Below are positions 1 to 9,419 of a stretch of 64,000 nucleotides of DNA, in pieces; the first letter of the stretch is position 1, and every line of letters begins with the position of its first letter. Under the pieces are notes generated by a model that worked only from the letters and a program-made list of their open reading frames with translations, was not told where the DNA came from and searched no databases. Made by a program: the position numbers and the translations under genes. The DNA is from Caldicellulosiruptor bescii DSM 6725 (GTDB taxonomy: Bacteria; Bacillota; Thermoanaerobacteria; Caldicellulosiruptorales; Caldicellulosiruptoraceae): the NCBI RefSeq assembly GCF_000022325.1, contig NC_012034.1, positions 186,001 through 250,000 on the forward strand. The letters are read 5' to 3'.

Positions 1-1049
1 TTGATAAGGTCTTTGAGGCCAAAAAAGAAGCAAAAGAAAAAGCAACTGGTGTTTACAAGCATTTGATGACAGGTGTTTCTTATATGATTCCATTTGTTGT
101 CGCAGGTGGTATTTTAATTGCAATATCTTTTGCATTTGGAATTAAAGCTTTTGAGAAAAAAGGAACACTTGCAGCAGCGCTCATGGACATAGGCGGTGGC
201 AGTGCATTTTATCTCATGGTTCCAATTCTGGCTGGCTTTATTGCATTTTCGATTGCAGACAGGCCTGGGCTTGTACCAGGAATGATAGGTGGGCTTTTGG
301 CAAATAAGCTTGGAGCAGGTTTTTTGGGCGGCATTGTTGCAGGGTTTGCAGCCGGGTATTTAGTTGCATGGCTTAAGAAAACCATAAAGTTACCAAAGAC
401 AATGGAAGGTTTGATACCAGTATTGATACTTCCTGTTTTGTCAACATTGATTATTGGTTTGGGTATGATATATGTTGTAGGTGAACCTGTTGCAGCTTTA
501 AATAAGGCAATGACTGAATGGCTCAAGAGCATGAGCAGTGGCAGCGCTGTGTTACTTGGAATAATTTTGGGTTTGATGATGGCGTTTGATATGGGTGGAC
601 CTGTCAACAAAGCTGCATATACATTTGCTGTATCAACTTTGGCGGCAGGTCAGCCATCAACAATAATGGCAGCTGTCATGGCAGCTGGCATGACACCACC
701 ACTTGGACTTGCGCTTGCCACCTTGATAGCAAAGGATAAATTTACAACAGAAGAAAGAGAAGCAGGAAAGGCGGCATTCTTCCTTGGGATTTCATTTATA
801 ACTGAAGGGGCTATTCCATTTGCTGCTGCAGATCCACTGAGGGTTATTCCATCTATTATGATTGGATCAGCAGTAACTTCGGCCCTGAGTATTTTGTTCA
901 AATGTACTTTGGCAGTTCCACATGGCGGGATATTTGTACTGCCGATACCAAACGCTGTAGGAAATTTACTCTTGTATGCGGTGGCTATTGCAATAGGAAC
1001 AGTTGTAACAGCACTTATAGTTTCGGTTTTAAAGCCAAAGAAGGTTTGA
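1..1049 (+). CDS. fruA: Fructose-type PTS permease, EIIC domain (5' partial)
   Basis: The frame is open from base 3 and ends at a TGA at 1047-1049, so the gene starts upstream of the window. The visible part is a polytopic membrane protein with the fructose-family EIIC signatures: [11 protein letters not shown] in mid-protein and [18 protein letters not shown] near residue 270. EIIC forms the sugar channel and phosphotransfer site of a PTS permease, importing fructose as its phosphate. The charged run just before the first helix ([14 protein letters not shown]) looks like the linker from an EIIB domain, so the full protein is probably a fused EIIABC or EIIBC. HPr and enzyme I follow, as expected for a PTS locus. 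Fructose specificity is inferred from family. Confidence 0.88.
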   Translation, partial: DKVFEAKKEAKEKATGVYKHLMTGVSYMIPFVVAGGILIAISFAFGIKAFEKKGTLAAALMDIGGGSAFYLMVPILAGFIAFSIADRPGLVPGMIGGLLANKLGAGFLGGIVAGFAAGYLVAWLKKTIKLPKTMEGLIPVLILPVLSTLIIGLGMIYVVGEPVAALNKAMTEWLKSMSSGSAVLLGIILGLMMAFDMGGPVNKAAYTFAVSTLAAGQPSTIMAAVMAAGMTPPLGLALATLIAKDKFTTEEREAGKAAFFLGISFITEGAIPFAAADPLRVIPSIMIGSAVTSALSILFKCTLAVPHGGIFVLPIPNAVGNLLLYAVAIAIGTVVTALIVSVLKPKKV

Positions 1050-1062
1050 TAAGAAGCTTTCG

Positions 1063-1092
1063 AGGCAGGTGAGTGCCTGCCTTTTCTTCTTT
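1063..1092 (+). terminator. Intrinsic terminator after the PTS permease gene
   Basis: Stem AGGCAGG (1063-1069) pairs with CCTGCCT (1076-1082) around a 6-nt loop and is followed by TTTTCTTCTTT. It lies between the permease and ptsH, so it may allow partial read-through. Confidence 0.65.
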
Positions 1093-1128
1093 CAAATAAA
1101 CTTATCATATGGCGAAGGAGGATTTTAA

Positions 1129-1389
1129 ATGGTTGAAGCTAAAGTTGTTTTAAAAAATCCAACAGGTCTTCACGCAAGGCCTGCCAGCATATTTGTGACT
1201 GAAGCAGGGAAGTTTAAAAGTGATATTTTTATTATAAAAGACGGGAAGGAAGTAAATGCAAAAAGTATTTTAAACATCTTAGCAATGGGAGCTAAAAAAG
1301 GTGATGAGATTATTCTCAAAGTTGTAGGCGAAGATGAAGACCAAGCTTTAAAACGTTTAGTGGATTTGTTAGAGAATCTAAATGAGTAA
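1129..1389 (+). CDS. ptsH: Phosphocarrier protein HPr
   Basis: This 86-residue protein has the complete HPr pattern. NPTGLHARPA carries the phosphorylated His15, and NAKSILNILAMG carries the regulatory Ser46 used by HPr kinase in low-GC Gram-positives. HPr passes phosphate from enzyme I to EIIA of PTS permeases; its Ser46-P form is the usual CcpA co-repressor. The ATG is preceded by GAAGGAGG at good spacing. It overlaps or abuts ptsI, so the two are co-transcribed. Confidence 0.97.
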   Translation: MVEAKVVLKNPTGLHARPASIFVTEAGKFKSDIFIIKDGKEVNAKSILNILAMGAKKGDEIILKVVGEDEDQALKRLVDLLENLNE

Positions 1390-1408
1390 GTTGATGGGGG
1401 TAAATAGT

Positions 1409-3061
1409 GTGGTGATAAAAGGCATTCCTGTCTCAGAAGGGATTGGTTTGGGGAGAGCAGTTGTAATCAAAGAAAGTGAATATACAATCAAAAAGACAAA
1501 AATAGAGGATACTGATGCTGAGCTTAGACGCTTTTTGGATAGCATAGAAAAAGCAAAAGAACAGATAAGGAAGATAAAAGCTGCAACTCAGGAAAGTTTG
1601 GGCAAAAAAAATGCAATGATTTTTGATGCCCATCTTTTAATCCTTGATGACCCAGAATTTGTAAATATGGTAAGAGGAAAGATAGAAGAAGGGATAAATG
1701 CTGAGTTTGCCATTGATGAGTCGGCAAGGTTTTTTGAAAATATGCTTTTGAGCTTAGAAGATGAATATATGAGAGAGAGAACAAATGATATAAAAGATGT
1801 AGCTTTGAGACTAATTAAAAATTTGAATGGAGAAGAACAAATAGACCTAAAAAATCTTCCTGAGGACAGTATTTTGATTGCGCATGACCTTACTCCTTCA
1901 CAAACAGCTCAAATAAATAAACAAAATGTGCGGGGATTTGTCACAGAGAAAGGTGGCAAAACTTCTCATACAGCAATAATTGCAAGAACATACGAAATTC
2001 CTGCAGTTGTGGGTGTAGAAGGTATAGTCAATAGGATAAAAGATGGAGATTTTTTGATTGTGGATGGGTATGAGGGGTTTGTTTATGTAAATCCTGAAGA
2101 AGATTTAATAAAGGAATATGAAAAAAAACTTGACGAAGAAAATAAGAGAAAAGAAGAGTTAAAAAGCTTTTTGTATGTTGAGTCCAAAACACAAGATGGG
2201 AAAAGGATAAAACTGTTTGCAAATATTGCGCATATAGAAGAGATTGACGCTGCCCTGAAAAATGGAGCAGAAGGAATTGGGCTTTTCAGAACAGAGTTTT
2301 TGTTCATGGATAGAAGCCAGCCACCATCAGAAGATGAACAGTTTGAAGTTTATAAAACTGTACTTGAAAAGATGGAAGGCAAGCCGGTTATTATAAGAAC
2401 TTTGGATGTTGGGGGAGACAAGAATATTTCGTATTTGAATATAGATAAAGAAGAAAATCCTTTTTTGGGGTACAGAGCTATCAGGCTCTGCTTAGGAAAT
2501 AAAGAGCTTTTTAAAACTCAGCTGAGGGCGCTTTTAAGAGCATCTATTTATGGAAAACTCAAAATAATGTTTCCTATGATAACCTGTATTGATGAAGTGT
2601 ATCAGGCAAAATGGATTATCCAGGAAGCCAAAGAAGAGCTCAAAAAAGAAAATATTCTTTTCTCACAAAACATCGAAATTGGTATAATGATAGAAACTCC
2701 TGCTGCAGCAGTTATCTCAGATATTTTGGATAAAGAAGTTGACTTTTTTAGCATAGGCACAAATGACCTTATTCAATATACACTTGCAATTGACAGGACA
2801 AATGATAAAGTGTCGTACCTGTACAATCCTTTGCATCCGGCTGTTTTGAGACTTATTAAGATGACAGTTGAAAATGCTCACAAAAGAGGCATAGAGGTTG
2901 GGGTGTGCGGAGAGATTGCATCAAACCAGGAATTTGTTCCTGTTTTGATAGGACTTGGTGTTGATGAGCTAAGCGTAAATCCTTCTAAGATATTAAATGT
3001 AAAGAAGAAAATTTTACAAACAAGGTTTGAGGAAGAAAACCTTCGTGTAAAAGAGCTCTGA
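1409..3061 (+). CDS. ptsI: PTS enzyme I (phosphoenolpyruvate-protein phosphotransferase)
   Basis: Enzyme I takes phosphate from PEP and gives it to HPr in the cytoplasm. The phospho-histidine motif GGKTSHTAIIARTYEIPAVVG is near residue 187. The PEP-binding TIM barrel follows, with LFRTEFLFMDR, GYRAIR, MIETPAAA and the C-terminal GVCGEIAS. I choose the GTG at 1409: it follows GGGGG with 8-nt spacing and begins VVIKGIPVSEG, matching the usual enzyme I N-terminus. An ATG at 1382, overlapping ptsH by 8 bp, would add nine residues and has no ribosome site. Length of about 550 residues is normal. Confidence 0.95.
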   Translation: MVIKGIPVSEGIGLGRAVVIKESEYTIKKTKIEDTDAELRRFLDSIEKAKEQIRKIKAATQESLGKKNAMIFDAHLLILDDPEFVNMVRGKIEEGINAEFAIDESARFFENMLLSLEDEYMRERTNDIKDVALRLIKNLNGEEQIDLKNLPEDSILIAHDLTPSQTAQINKQNVRGFVTEKGGKTSHTAIIARTYEIPAVVGVEGIVNRIKDGDFLIVDGYEGFVYVNPEEDLIKEYEKKLDEENKRKEELKSFLYVESKTQDGKRIKLFANIAHIEEIDAALKNGAEGIGLFRTEFLFMDRSQPPSEDEQFEVYKTVLEKMEGKPVIIRTLDVGGDKNISYLNIDKEENPFLGYRAIRLCLGNKELFKTQLRALLRASIYGKLKIMFPMITCIDEVYQAKWIIQEAKEELKKENILFSQNIEIGIMIETPAAAVISDILDKEVDFFSIGTNDLIQYTLAIDRTNDKVSYLYNPLHPAVLRLIKMTVENAHKRGIEVGVCGEIASNQEFVPVLIGLGVDELSVNPSKILNVKKKILQTRFEEENLRVKEL

Positions 3062-3083
3062 AATTGGCAGTAAAATAAAAAAT

Positions 3084-3138
3084 AGCAGGGCTGGATTTGA
3101 AATGCTAAAGTAAAAAAACAGTCCTGCTTTTTGTTTTG
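3084..3138 (+). terminator. Intrinsic terminator after ptsI
   Basis: AGCAGGGCTG (3084-3093) pairs with CAGTCCTGCT (3119-3128) with one G-T wobble, followed by TTTTTGTTTT. Confidence 0.75.
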
Positions 3139-3245
3139 GGAATACAATTTAGCATAAGAAAATAAATGAGACAAATATTGAAAAAATGAGATATAATCCC
3201 TATCACATTTTTTTTACTTTGTAAGATAATATATTATGTATTTTC

Positions 3246-3259
3246 TTCGTATATACGAA
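3246..3259. promoter_or_regulatory. Palindromic operator candidate before the CE7 esterase gene
   Basis: TTCGTATATACGAA is a perfect 14-bp palindrome ending 23 bp before the esterase start codon. Its form (TNCGTATATACGNA) resembles sites bound by GntR-family repressors such as AraR, but the regulator is not identified here. No convincing -35/-10 pair could be fixed; AT-rich hexamers lie just upstream at 3213-3240. Confidence 0.5.
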
Positions 3260-3282
3260 TATCCAAAAAGGAGTGAACTTGT

Positions 3283-4248
3283 ATGGTTTTTGAAATGCCA
3301 CTTGAAAAGTTAAAAACGTATATGGGGACAAATCCGTGTCCGCCAGATTTTGATGAGTACTGGCAAAGGGCGTTAAAAGAGATGGATGAGGTTGAACCCA
3401 ATGTAGAGATTGTCAAAGAAGAGTCAGTAGAAGCTCCATATGCTGAGTGTTTTAATATGTATTTTACCGGAGTAAAAGGAGCAAGAATAAGAGTTCAGCT
3501 TATAAAACCTAAGAAAATTGAAAAGCAATGCCCTGCAATTTTGATGTTTCATGGATACAAATGGTACTCTGGCGACTGGAGTGACAAATTTGGACTTGTT
3601 GCTGCAGGTTTCATAGTTGCTGCAATGGATGTAAGAGGACAAAATGGTTATTCAGAAGATGTTGGTGGCGTGAAGGGCAACACGGTTCAAGGACATATAA
3701 TAAGGGGTTTTGACGATGATAAAGACCAGCTTTTATACAGGCAGATTTTCTTAGATACAGCTGAGCTTGCAAAGATAATAGCTAACATGCCAGAAGTAGA
3801 TGAAAAAAGAATTGCAGCATTAGGATATTCTCAAGGTGGCGGGCTTGCTCTTGCCTGTGCAGCTTTATCTCCTTATATTTCAAGGGTTGTCTCTGTTTAT
3901 CCTTTTCTTTGTGACTACAAGAGAGTTTGGGAGATGGATTTAGCAAAAGAGGCTTATGAAGAAATAAGAACATATTTCAGATTTAGAGACCCTCTTCATG
4001 AAAGAGAAGATGAGATATTTACAAAGCTTGGCTACATAGATGTTCAGCACCTTGCAAAGTGGATAAGAGCAGAGGTTTTAATGGTTACAGGTCTTATGGA
4101 CACAATCTGCCCACCATCTACTCAGTTTGCTGCCTACAATAAAATACAGTCCAAAAAACAAATGCTCATCTACCCTGACTTTGGACATGAACAGATTTTC
4201 TACTTAAATGACAAGATATTTATGTATCTTATGGAGATGATAAAATAA
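3283..4248 (+). CDS. Acetyl xylan esterase / cephalosporin-C deacetylase, family CE7
   Basis: This 321-residue alpha/beta hydrolase removes acetyl groups from short xylo-oligosaccharides. It has no signal peptide and so is probably cytosolic. The nucleophile is Ser183 in GYSQGG; Asp273 (GLMDTICPP) and His302 (FGHEQ) complete the triad. The N-terminus (PLEKLKTYMG, CPPDFDEYW) and the RGQ motif in MDVRGQNGYSEDVGG are typical of CE7. The ATG follows AAAAAGGAG. It is a single-gene unit between two terminators with its own operator, separate from the main xylan locus at 26-52 kb but probably serving the same substrate. Confidence 0.93.
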   Translation: MVFEMPLEKLKTYMGTNPCPPDFDEYWQRALKEMDEVEPNVEIVKEESVEAPYAECFNMYFTGVKGARIRVQLIKPKKIEKQCPAILMFHGYKWYSGDWSDKFGLVAAGFIVAAMDVRGQNGYSEDVGGVKGNTVQGHIIRGFDDDKDQLLYRQIFLDTAELAKIIANMPEVDEKRIAALGYSQGGGLALACAALSPYISRVVSVYPFLCDYKRVWEMDLAKEAYEEIRTYFRFRDPLHEREDEIFTKLGYIDVQHLAKWIRAEVLMVTGLMDTICPPSTQFAAYNKIQSKKQMLIYPDFGHEQIFYLNDKIFMYLMEMIK

Positions 4249-4278
4249 AAAACTGAAAAATAGGATTTTGTATTAGCA

Positions 4279-4320
4279 AGGCTAAAGCAATACCAAAAAA
4301 TGCTTTAGCCTTTTTGTTTT
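4279..4320 (+). terminator. Intrinsic terminator after the CE7 gene
   Basis: An 11-bp perfect stem AGGCTAAAGCA (4279-4289) / TGCTTTAGCCT (4301-4311), then TTTTTGTTTT. Confidence 0.85.
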
Positions 4321-4390
4321 AAATCTAATTAAAATGTGGTATTTTATAAATATATAAATTTATCTCACAGGGAAAAGGAGGAAGTCTGAG

Positions 4391-5320
4391 ATGTTTAAAG
4401 ATTTCTTAAAAGACTCATTTTTCTTCACAAAAAGATACTATGGATACATATTTGGTCTATTGGTTATATCATTTATTCTTGGTACTTTGGCAGTTGTGGT
4501 TTTACTAATACTTGGTATTTTATTGGCTATGTTAATGGGTGTGGATATGTCTACATTAGGTTTATTAAATGATAAAAATGTTTTTCCATTTTTAAGTAGC
4601 AAATTTATTTTCTATATGATTTTAATGATTCTACTTTTTATAATGTGGGTATTGTTAGTATTAGCTTTTATCCAATATCCACTTGTAAAGACCTTTATTG
4701 AAATAACACGAGAAAAGGATATATACAAAAAACCTTTTGAAATTTTCTTTGCCGGAATAAAAGAAAAGAATCTGATGATGGGCTTGAAAATAGTTGGACT
4801 GGGATTTTTATTAACACTTATAGTTGGGTCAATCCTTTTTATAGGTATTATAGGTATAGCTTTTAGTACCAATACTGTCGATAATTTAGCACGCTTTGCT
4901 TTGATTATAATTGGTATTGTTGGTATAGTATTAGGTGTTTACCTGTTATTAAGGTTAATGTTTGCTAATGCAGCGTTGGTGGATAAAGATATAGGAGTTA
5001 TAGAAAGTATTAAAGAGAGTTTAAAGCTTACAAAGGGGAAAATGGGATTTGTAATAGCAGCTTTTGTTTATAGTATTTTGGTATCCATAGTTTTCCAAAT
5101 ACCAGTTTATATTGTTGATACATTATTTAAAACAGAAACATCTCAAGAGAGTATATTATTTATTATTTTAAGTTTGATAGGATTTGTTTTTTACCTTATA
5201 GCAGTGCCTTACTTTATTGTGTTACAGTATCTACCGTATAATACCTTGAAAAGCCATGTTGAAAATGCAAACCATATAGATAGCCAGTTTTACGGAACTT
5301 ATAATAATATTATTGGGTAA
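4391..5320 (+). CDS. Uncharacterised polytopic membrane protein
   Basis: This 309-residue protein has about six hydrophobic segments (near residues 15-50, 70-100, 135-160, 170-200, 220-240 and 255-285). A conserved-looking amphipathic stretch, VDKDIGVIESIKESLKLTKGKMGFVI, precedes the fifth. Such a motif is common in membrane proteins of the DUF975 / glycerophosphodiester-phosphodiesterase-membrane-domain type, but I cannot assign a function. The ATG follows AAAAGGAGGAAG. It stands alone between two terminators. Confidence 0.75.
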   Translation: MFKDFLKDSFFFTKRYYGYIFGLLVISFILGTLAVVVLLILGILLAMLMGVDMSTLGLLNDKNVFPFLSSKFIFYMILMILLFIMWVLLVLAFIQYPLVKTFIEITREKDIYKKPFEIFFAGIKEKNLMMGLKIVGLGFLLTLIVGSILFIGIIGIAFSTNTVDNLARFALIIIGIVGIVLGVYLLLRLMFANAALVDKDIGVIESIKESLKLTKGKMGFVIAAFVYSILVSIVFQIPVYIVDTLFKTETSQESILFIILSLIGFVFYLIAVPYFIVLQYLPYNTLKSHVENANHIDSQFYGTYNNIIG

Positions 5321-5338
5321 AAAAGAAAAAATTTCAAT

Positions 5339-5380
5339 GAGTTGCCACAATTATTTTGGTAACTCCTTAAATTTTTTTTA
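5339..5380 (+). terminator. Intrinsic terminator after the 4.4-kb membrane protein gene
   Basis: GAGTTGCC (5339-5346) pairs with GGTAACTC (5358-5365) with one wobble; a T-rich tract at 5371-5379 follows. Confidence 0.65.
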
Positions 5381-5408
5381 TTGAGATAATAAATAATAAT
5401 GTTATAAT
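5381..5408 (+). promoter_or_regulatory. Promoter of the glycan operon
   Basis: TTGAGA (5381-5386), a 16-bp spacer and TATAAT (5403-5408) form a good sigma-A promoter about 80 bp before the first glycosyltransferase. The leader has a small ACCCA/TGGGT hairpin but no recognised riboswitch. Confidence 0.65.
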
Positions 5409-5486
5409 GAATCTGACAGAATTATAACAACCCACAAAATGGGTATTATTTAATTAGAAGAAGAAAATTAGTAAAGAGGGATAAAC

Positions 5487-6293
5487 ATGAGTGCAAAAGA
5501 ATTTCCAAAAAACGAACTAATAAGCGTTATAATTCCCTGTTATAACGAGGCACAAAATATTGGACAAACACTCAAAGAAATTTATGATTATTTAGATGAG
5601 TTTGTACCTAACTATGAAGTAATTGTTGTAGTTGAAAAAAGCACAGACAATACTTTGGAAGTAATAAACTCAAGAAAAAATCAAAAAACTATCGTATTAG
5701 AGAATACAAAAAAATATGGCAAGGGATATAGTTTAAAAAGAGGTATATATTTTGCAAAAGGACAATACATACTTACCTGCGATGCGGACCTTCCTGTGGA
5801 CATAAAAAAATATTTTCTTCCTATGTTAGAACTATTAAAGAGAGATGAAAAGGTTGCTGCAGTTTTTGCCACTGCCTTAGCTATAAAAACATGCAGGAAA
5901 GAAAGAGGCTTTGTAAGAAGTATTGTTTCACTGATATTTTTTGTTTTTAGACAGTTGTTATTACAGTTTCCTGTAAGTGATACACAATTAGGTTTTAAAT
6001 TGTTTAGAGCAGATGTAGCAAAAAAGTTCTGTCAAAAAGTTAATGAGAATGGGTTTTTGTTTGACTTGATATTAACAGATTTGATGTTAAATGAAGGATA
6101 TCAAATTGAAGAAGTAAATGTAAAAGTTGTAGAAAGGAAAATCAAGTCTTCTGTTTCTGTCGCTGAAATAATAAAAACTACTTATAAGTTTTGCAAATAT
6201 ATATTGTTTACGCGTTCAAAATTACTTAGAAAATGTACAGATAAAGTTATGATAAATGATAAAAGTAAAAGCATAAAAGCTACAAGTATTTGA
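5487..6293 (+). CDS. Family 2 glycosyltransferase (polyprenyl-phosphate type)
   Basis: The 268-residue protein begins with the GT2 fold: SVIIPCYNEAQNIGQTL, then the nucleotide-sugar DxD motif in CDADLP near residue 98. It resembles dolichyl- or undecaprenyl-phosphate sugar transferases, which charge a lipid carrier with a sugar on the cytoplasmic face. This suits an operon that also encodes a lipid-linked-donor GT-C enzyme. The donor sugar is unknown. There is no C-terminal transmembrane pair; a short hydrophobic stretch near residues 145-160 may be a membrane contact. It is the first gene of the operon. Confidence 0.85.
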   Translation: MSAKEFPKNELISVIIPCYNEAQNIGQTLKEIYDYLDEFVPNYEVIVVVEKSTDNTLEVINSRKNQKTIVLENTKKYGKGYSLKRGIYFAKGQYILTCDADLPVDIKKYFLPMLELLKRDEKVAAVFATALAIKTCRKERGFVRSIVSLIFFVFRQLLLQFPVSDTQLGFKLFRADVAKKFCQKVNENGFLFDLILTDLMLNEGYQIEEVNVKVVERKIKSSVSVAEIIKTTYKFCKYILFTRSKLLRKCTDKVMINDKSKSIKATSI

Positions 6294-6313
6294 ACATTAT
6301 AGGTGGGGATAAA

Positions 6314-7429
6314 GTGAACGAACGAAATAAAGAAATTGCATATATTATTCTTGACTTATTCGTTGCTGCCGTTCCATTTTTGTATATTACATACCTTTAC
6401 AGATTAGGAGTTACAGAATTAGAAAGTTTAAAAGAAGTTGTATATGCTAATTCCCTTTTAAGTACACTTTTTTATATTTCTAACATAGTTATGTTTCTCA
6501 AAATAGAATATAATATTAGCTTCTACGCAACTGCAAAAGTAATAAGTGTAATTTCATTAATTTTAGGAATTATATTGCAAGTCTTATATCCATCTTATGG
6601 ATGGGCAATAAGTATACTTTTATTAATGGACAGTTTTGTAGTTTTTCTCAGAGGAACTATGTTGAGAGAGAAAAATTACATGAAAGCGGCTTTAATTAAT
6701 TTTCTGTTGCACACAAGTAGATTTGGGATATTAATACTGTTTCCTTTAGATGGTCTTTTGACAAGATGGATTGTATCTAATATCGGTGGATATTTGCTGG
6801 TATTGGCAATGTATTTATCTTTGATAAAGTGGATTTTTGAAAGAGAAGATAAAAATAGCATTATGAGTTTAAACATAGATGAAATTAGAAAAAGAGCTTA
6901 TTATTTACTTTTTGTAATGATAATTTTTGTAATTCAAAATATTGATCTATTAGCACTAAAGGGAATGAATTTTTATAACTTGCTTGTTTTGTCAAGGCCG
7001 TGGGGCTTAGTTGCTTATGTTGTTACAGTATCAATTGGAAATTTAGTCTTGATTAATAAAAAAACATATCCCTATTGGATTTATTTAACTGTAGCATGGG
7101 CTGGAATTTTCATTGGATATATTTCTTTGGGTAAACACATAAATTACTATCTTTTCAAAATTCCATATTCGTTTGATTTAAGTATATTACCAATTTTATT
7201 TTACCTTTTAATGGCTACGATATTATTTACAAATTACTTAAATTATGCAAAAAAGAAGCAGTTAATAATTGAACCTTTGTGCTTATTCCTATTAATTGAA
7301 GTCTTAAAAAATAAAATCTCTCTAATGAGAGAATTGAAATTTGAGGTATTAATTTTAATTTTAACATTTTTGATAATTGTTCACTTGTTTTTAATTTTTT
7401 TATATTCAACTTATAACAAATGTATGTAG
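6314..7429 (+). CDS. Polytopic membrane protein of the glycan operon
   Basis: I place the start at the GTG at 6314 because AGGTGGGG lies just before it. A TTG at 6290 overlapping the previous stop would add eight residues. The protein (371 residues) has about ten hydrophobic segments, with short loops and a C-terminal helix near residues 350-368. No family is recognisable. Its place between two glycosyltransferases suggests a role in moving or polymerising a lipid-linked glycan, but this is inference from position only. It is very AT-rich, like its neighbours. Confidence 0.7.
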   Translation: MNERNKEIAYIILDLFVAAVPFLYITYLYRLGVTELESLKEVVYANSLLSTLFYISNIVMFLKIEYNISFYATAKVISVISLILGIILQVLYPSYGWAISILLLMDSFVVFLRGTMLREKNYMKAALINFLLHTSRFGILILFPLDGLLTRWIVSNIGGYLLVLAMYLSLIKWIFEREDKNSIMSLNIDEIRKRAYYLLFVMIIFVIQNIDLLALKGMNFYNLLVLSRPWGLVAYVVTVSIGNLVLINKKTYPYWIYLTVAWAGIFIGYISLGKHINYYLFKIPYSFDLSILPILFYLLMATILFTNYLNYAKKKQLIIEPLCLFLLIEVLKNKISLMRELKFEVLILILTFLIIVHLFLIFLYSTYNKCM

Positions 7430-7472
7430 AAGAAAATCTAAAATAACAAGTTAAATATTGCGAGGGAAAGAA

Positions 7473-8552
7473 ATGAAGACTATTTTAGTGTTAACGCAAA
7501 GGGATATATACCATAAAAAAGCTGGTGGTGCAGAAAGATATTTGTTTAATGTGCTAAAAGGGTTGAGTGATCATTACAAAATCACTTGTCTGTGTCAAAA
7601 TGATGGTACTCAGAAAGATTATGAGATATATGATAATATAACGTTTATTCGAATTAAAACTAATTTAATTAGCCTAATTTTTAAAGCAATGTTCTATTAT
7701 AAAAGAAATAAGGAAAACATTGACTTAATAATTGACCATACAAATACACATCAGTTTTTTACTTTTTTATACGTTCCGAAAAATAAGAGACTATTAATAG
7801 TTCACCAGCTTGCACTTGAGATTTGGGAATATTATTTTCCAAAGTACATTGGAAAAGCGCTAAAATTACTTGAAAAACTTCTTTGGCGTCTATCATCCGG
7901 AATGGCAGTAACAGTTAGCCGGTCAACTAAGGAGGATTTACAGAGGTTTGGTTTTAAAGAAGAATTTATATGGATTGTAAAAAATTCATTAAAGCATAAA
8001 TATACTTCACTTCCACATATGGAGAAAGAAGATTTTCTTGTTAGTGTCGGGAGATTAGTTCCATATAAAAGATTTGAAGATGCAATTTATTTAGCAAAAA
8101 AAGTTAACAAAAAAATATTTATTATAGGAGAAGGTCAGGAAAATTATAAAAGAAAATTAAGAAATTATGCAAAAAAAATTAACGCAGATGTGATTTTTAC
8201 TGGATATATTTCTGAAGAGAAAAAACAAGACATAGTAGAGAAAGCCTATATGCACATTTTTCCATCTATAAGAGAAGGTTGGGGACTTGTAATAAGCGAA
8301 GCAGCTAACTTAGGGACACCTTCCTTAGTATATCCTGTTCCTGGCTGCCTGGATGCAGTAAATTACGGAAAAGCTGGTTTTGTAACAAAGAGAATAGGCA
8401 AAGAACATTTGTTGGAAAGATTTCTAACTATTAATAGGGAAGAATATGAAAGGATGAGAATTTGTGCATTTGAATTTACTTCACAGCTAAACTATAATAA
8501 ACAATGTGAAGAGTTTCAACAGGTTATACAAAGTATAATAGAAAATACATAG
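7473..8552 (+). CDS. GT4-type (GT-B fold) glycosyltransferase
   Basis: The start is the ATG at 7473, preceded by GCGAGGGAAAGAA; a TTG at 7458 is less well placed. The 359-residue protein shows the retaining GT4 pattern: an N-terminal GGAERY acceptor-site motif, the interdomain VSVGRLVPYKRFEDAI, and the C-terminal EGWGLVISEAANLGTPSLVYPVPG with the E-x7-E signature near residues 270-280. It should add a sugar from a nucleotide donor to a growing glycan on the inner membrane face. Donor and acceptor are not predictable. Confidence 0.88.
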   Translation: MKTILVLTQRDIYHKKAGGAERYLFNVLKGLSDHYKITCLCQNDGTQKDYEIYDNITFIRIKTNLISLIFKAMFYYKRNKENIDLIIDHTNTHQFFTFLYVPKNKRLLIVHQLALEIWEYYFPKYIGKALKLLEKLLWRLSSGMAVTVSRSTKEDLQRFGFKEEFIWIVKNSLKHKYTSLPHMEKEDFLVSVGRLVPYKRFEDAIYLAKKVNKKIFIIGEGQENYKRKLRNYAKKINADVIFTGYISEEKKQDIVEKAYMHIFPSIREGWGLVISEAANLGTPSLVYPVPGCLDAVNYGKAGFVTKRIGKEHLLERFLTINREEYERMRICAFEFTSQLNYNKQCEEFQQVIQSIIENT

Positions 8553-8567
8553 AGGGCTGGAGCAATT

Positions 8568-9419
8568 ATGAAGCTGGGAATTTTGATAACAACATATAAT
8601 GATGACTATATTATTTTAAGATGCTTAGATTCTATCTATAACCAACTTGATGAGATAGATTTTCCAATTTATGTTGTATGTGTTGATGATGGTTCAGATT
8701 TGCCTCTTACATATCCTCATTTTGATATTCTAAGAACTGAACATAGGGGAAGAAGCTATGCGAGAATTGAGGGACTGAAAAAAATTTTAGCTGAAAATTG
8801 CACACATTTCTTATTTTTAGATAGCGATATGGTCCTTCCACCAGGCTTTCTCAAAAAGTTGAAGACAGTAGTTGAAAATTACGATAGTGATGCTTTCATT
8901 ATCCCTGAAGTGGCTTTTAGTAGTTATAACAATTTTTGGACAAAAGTTAAGGTCTTTGAAAGAAATTTATATAGAGTAAGTTATTGCAAAGAAAGTGGAA
9001 ATATTGAAGCTGCCAGATTATGGAAAACAAATGCATTTCCGGGTTTTGTTGAAGGATTAGAAGCATTTGAAGAGATTCAGCCAACAATATTGGGTGTTAA
9101 AAAAGGTTTAAAGATTTTAAAAATCCAAGAGATTTTTATTCTTCATGATGAAAAGAAGGTAACTTTCAAAGACTTAATAAGAAAAAAGAATACTTACTTT
9201 TGTTGTATGATTGGTTCTGAAAAATGTTCAAAGTGGGAGATAATGAAAAGGTATTATTTCTTTCGTCCCCATCTTTACCATAAGGAAAATTTAAAGAAAT
9301 ACATAAGACATCCCATTTTAGCTATTGGAGTTGTGTTTATGTACCTTGTATTGACATTGAATTTTATATGGACGAGTATATCAATAAATTTAATTAGAAA
9401 AGGATTGATGGAAAAATGA
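8568..9419 (+). CDS. Family 2 glycosyltransferase with C-terminal membrane helix
   Basis: The N-terminus LGILITTYNDDYIILRCLDSI and the LDSDMVLPP motif near residue 85 identify a GT2 inverting transferase. A hydrophobic C-terminal segment (about residues 250-272) should anchor it to the membrane. RBS GGCTGGAG precedes the ATG. Its stop overlaps the next start by 4 bp (ATGA), so translation is coupled to the small membrane protein that follows. Confidence 0.83.
   Translation: MKLGILITTYNDDYIILRCLDSIYNQLDEIDFPIYVVCVDDGSDLPLTYPHFDILRTEHRGRSYARIEGLKKILAENCTHFLFLDSDMVLPPGFLKKLKTVVENYDSDAFIIPEVAFSSYNNFWTKVKVFERNLYRVSYCKESGNIEAARLWKTNAFPGFVEGLEAFEEIQPTILGVKKGLKILKIQEIFILHDEKKVTFKDLIRKKNTYFCCMIGSEKCSKWEIMKRYYFFRPHLYHKENLKKYIRHPILAIGVVFMYLVLTLNFIWTSISINLIRKGLMEK

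Noticed and set aside
5403-5487. Riboswitch in the glycan operon leader
   Set aside because: Only a 5-bp ACCCA/TGGGT hairpin is present, too little for an aptamer.
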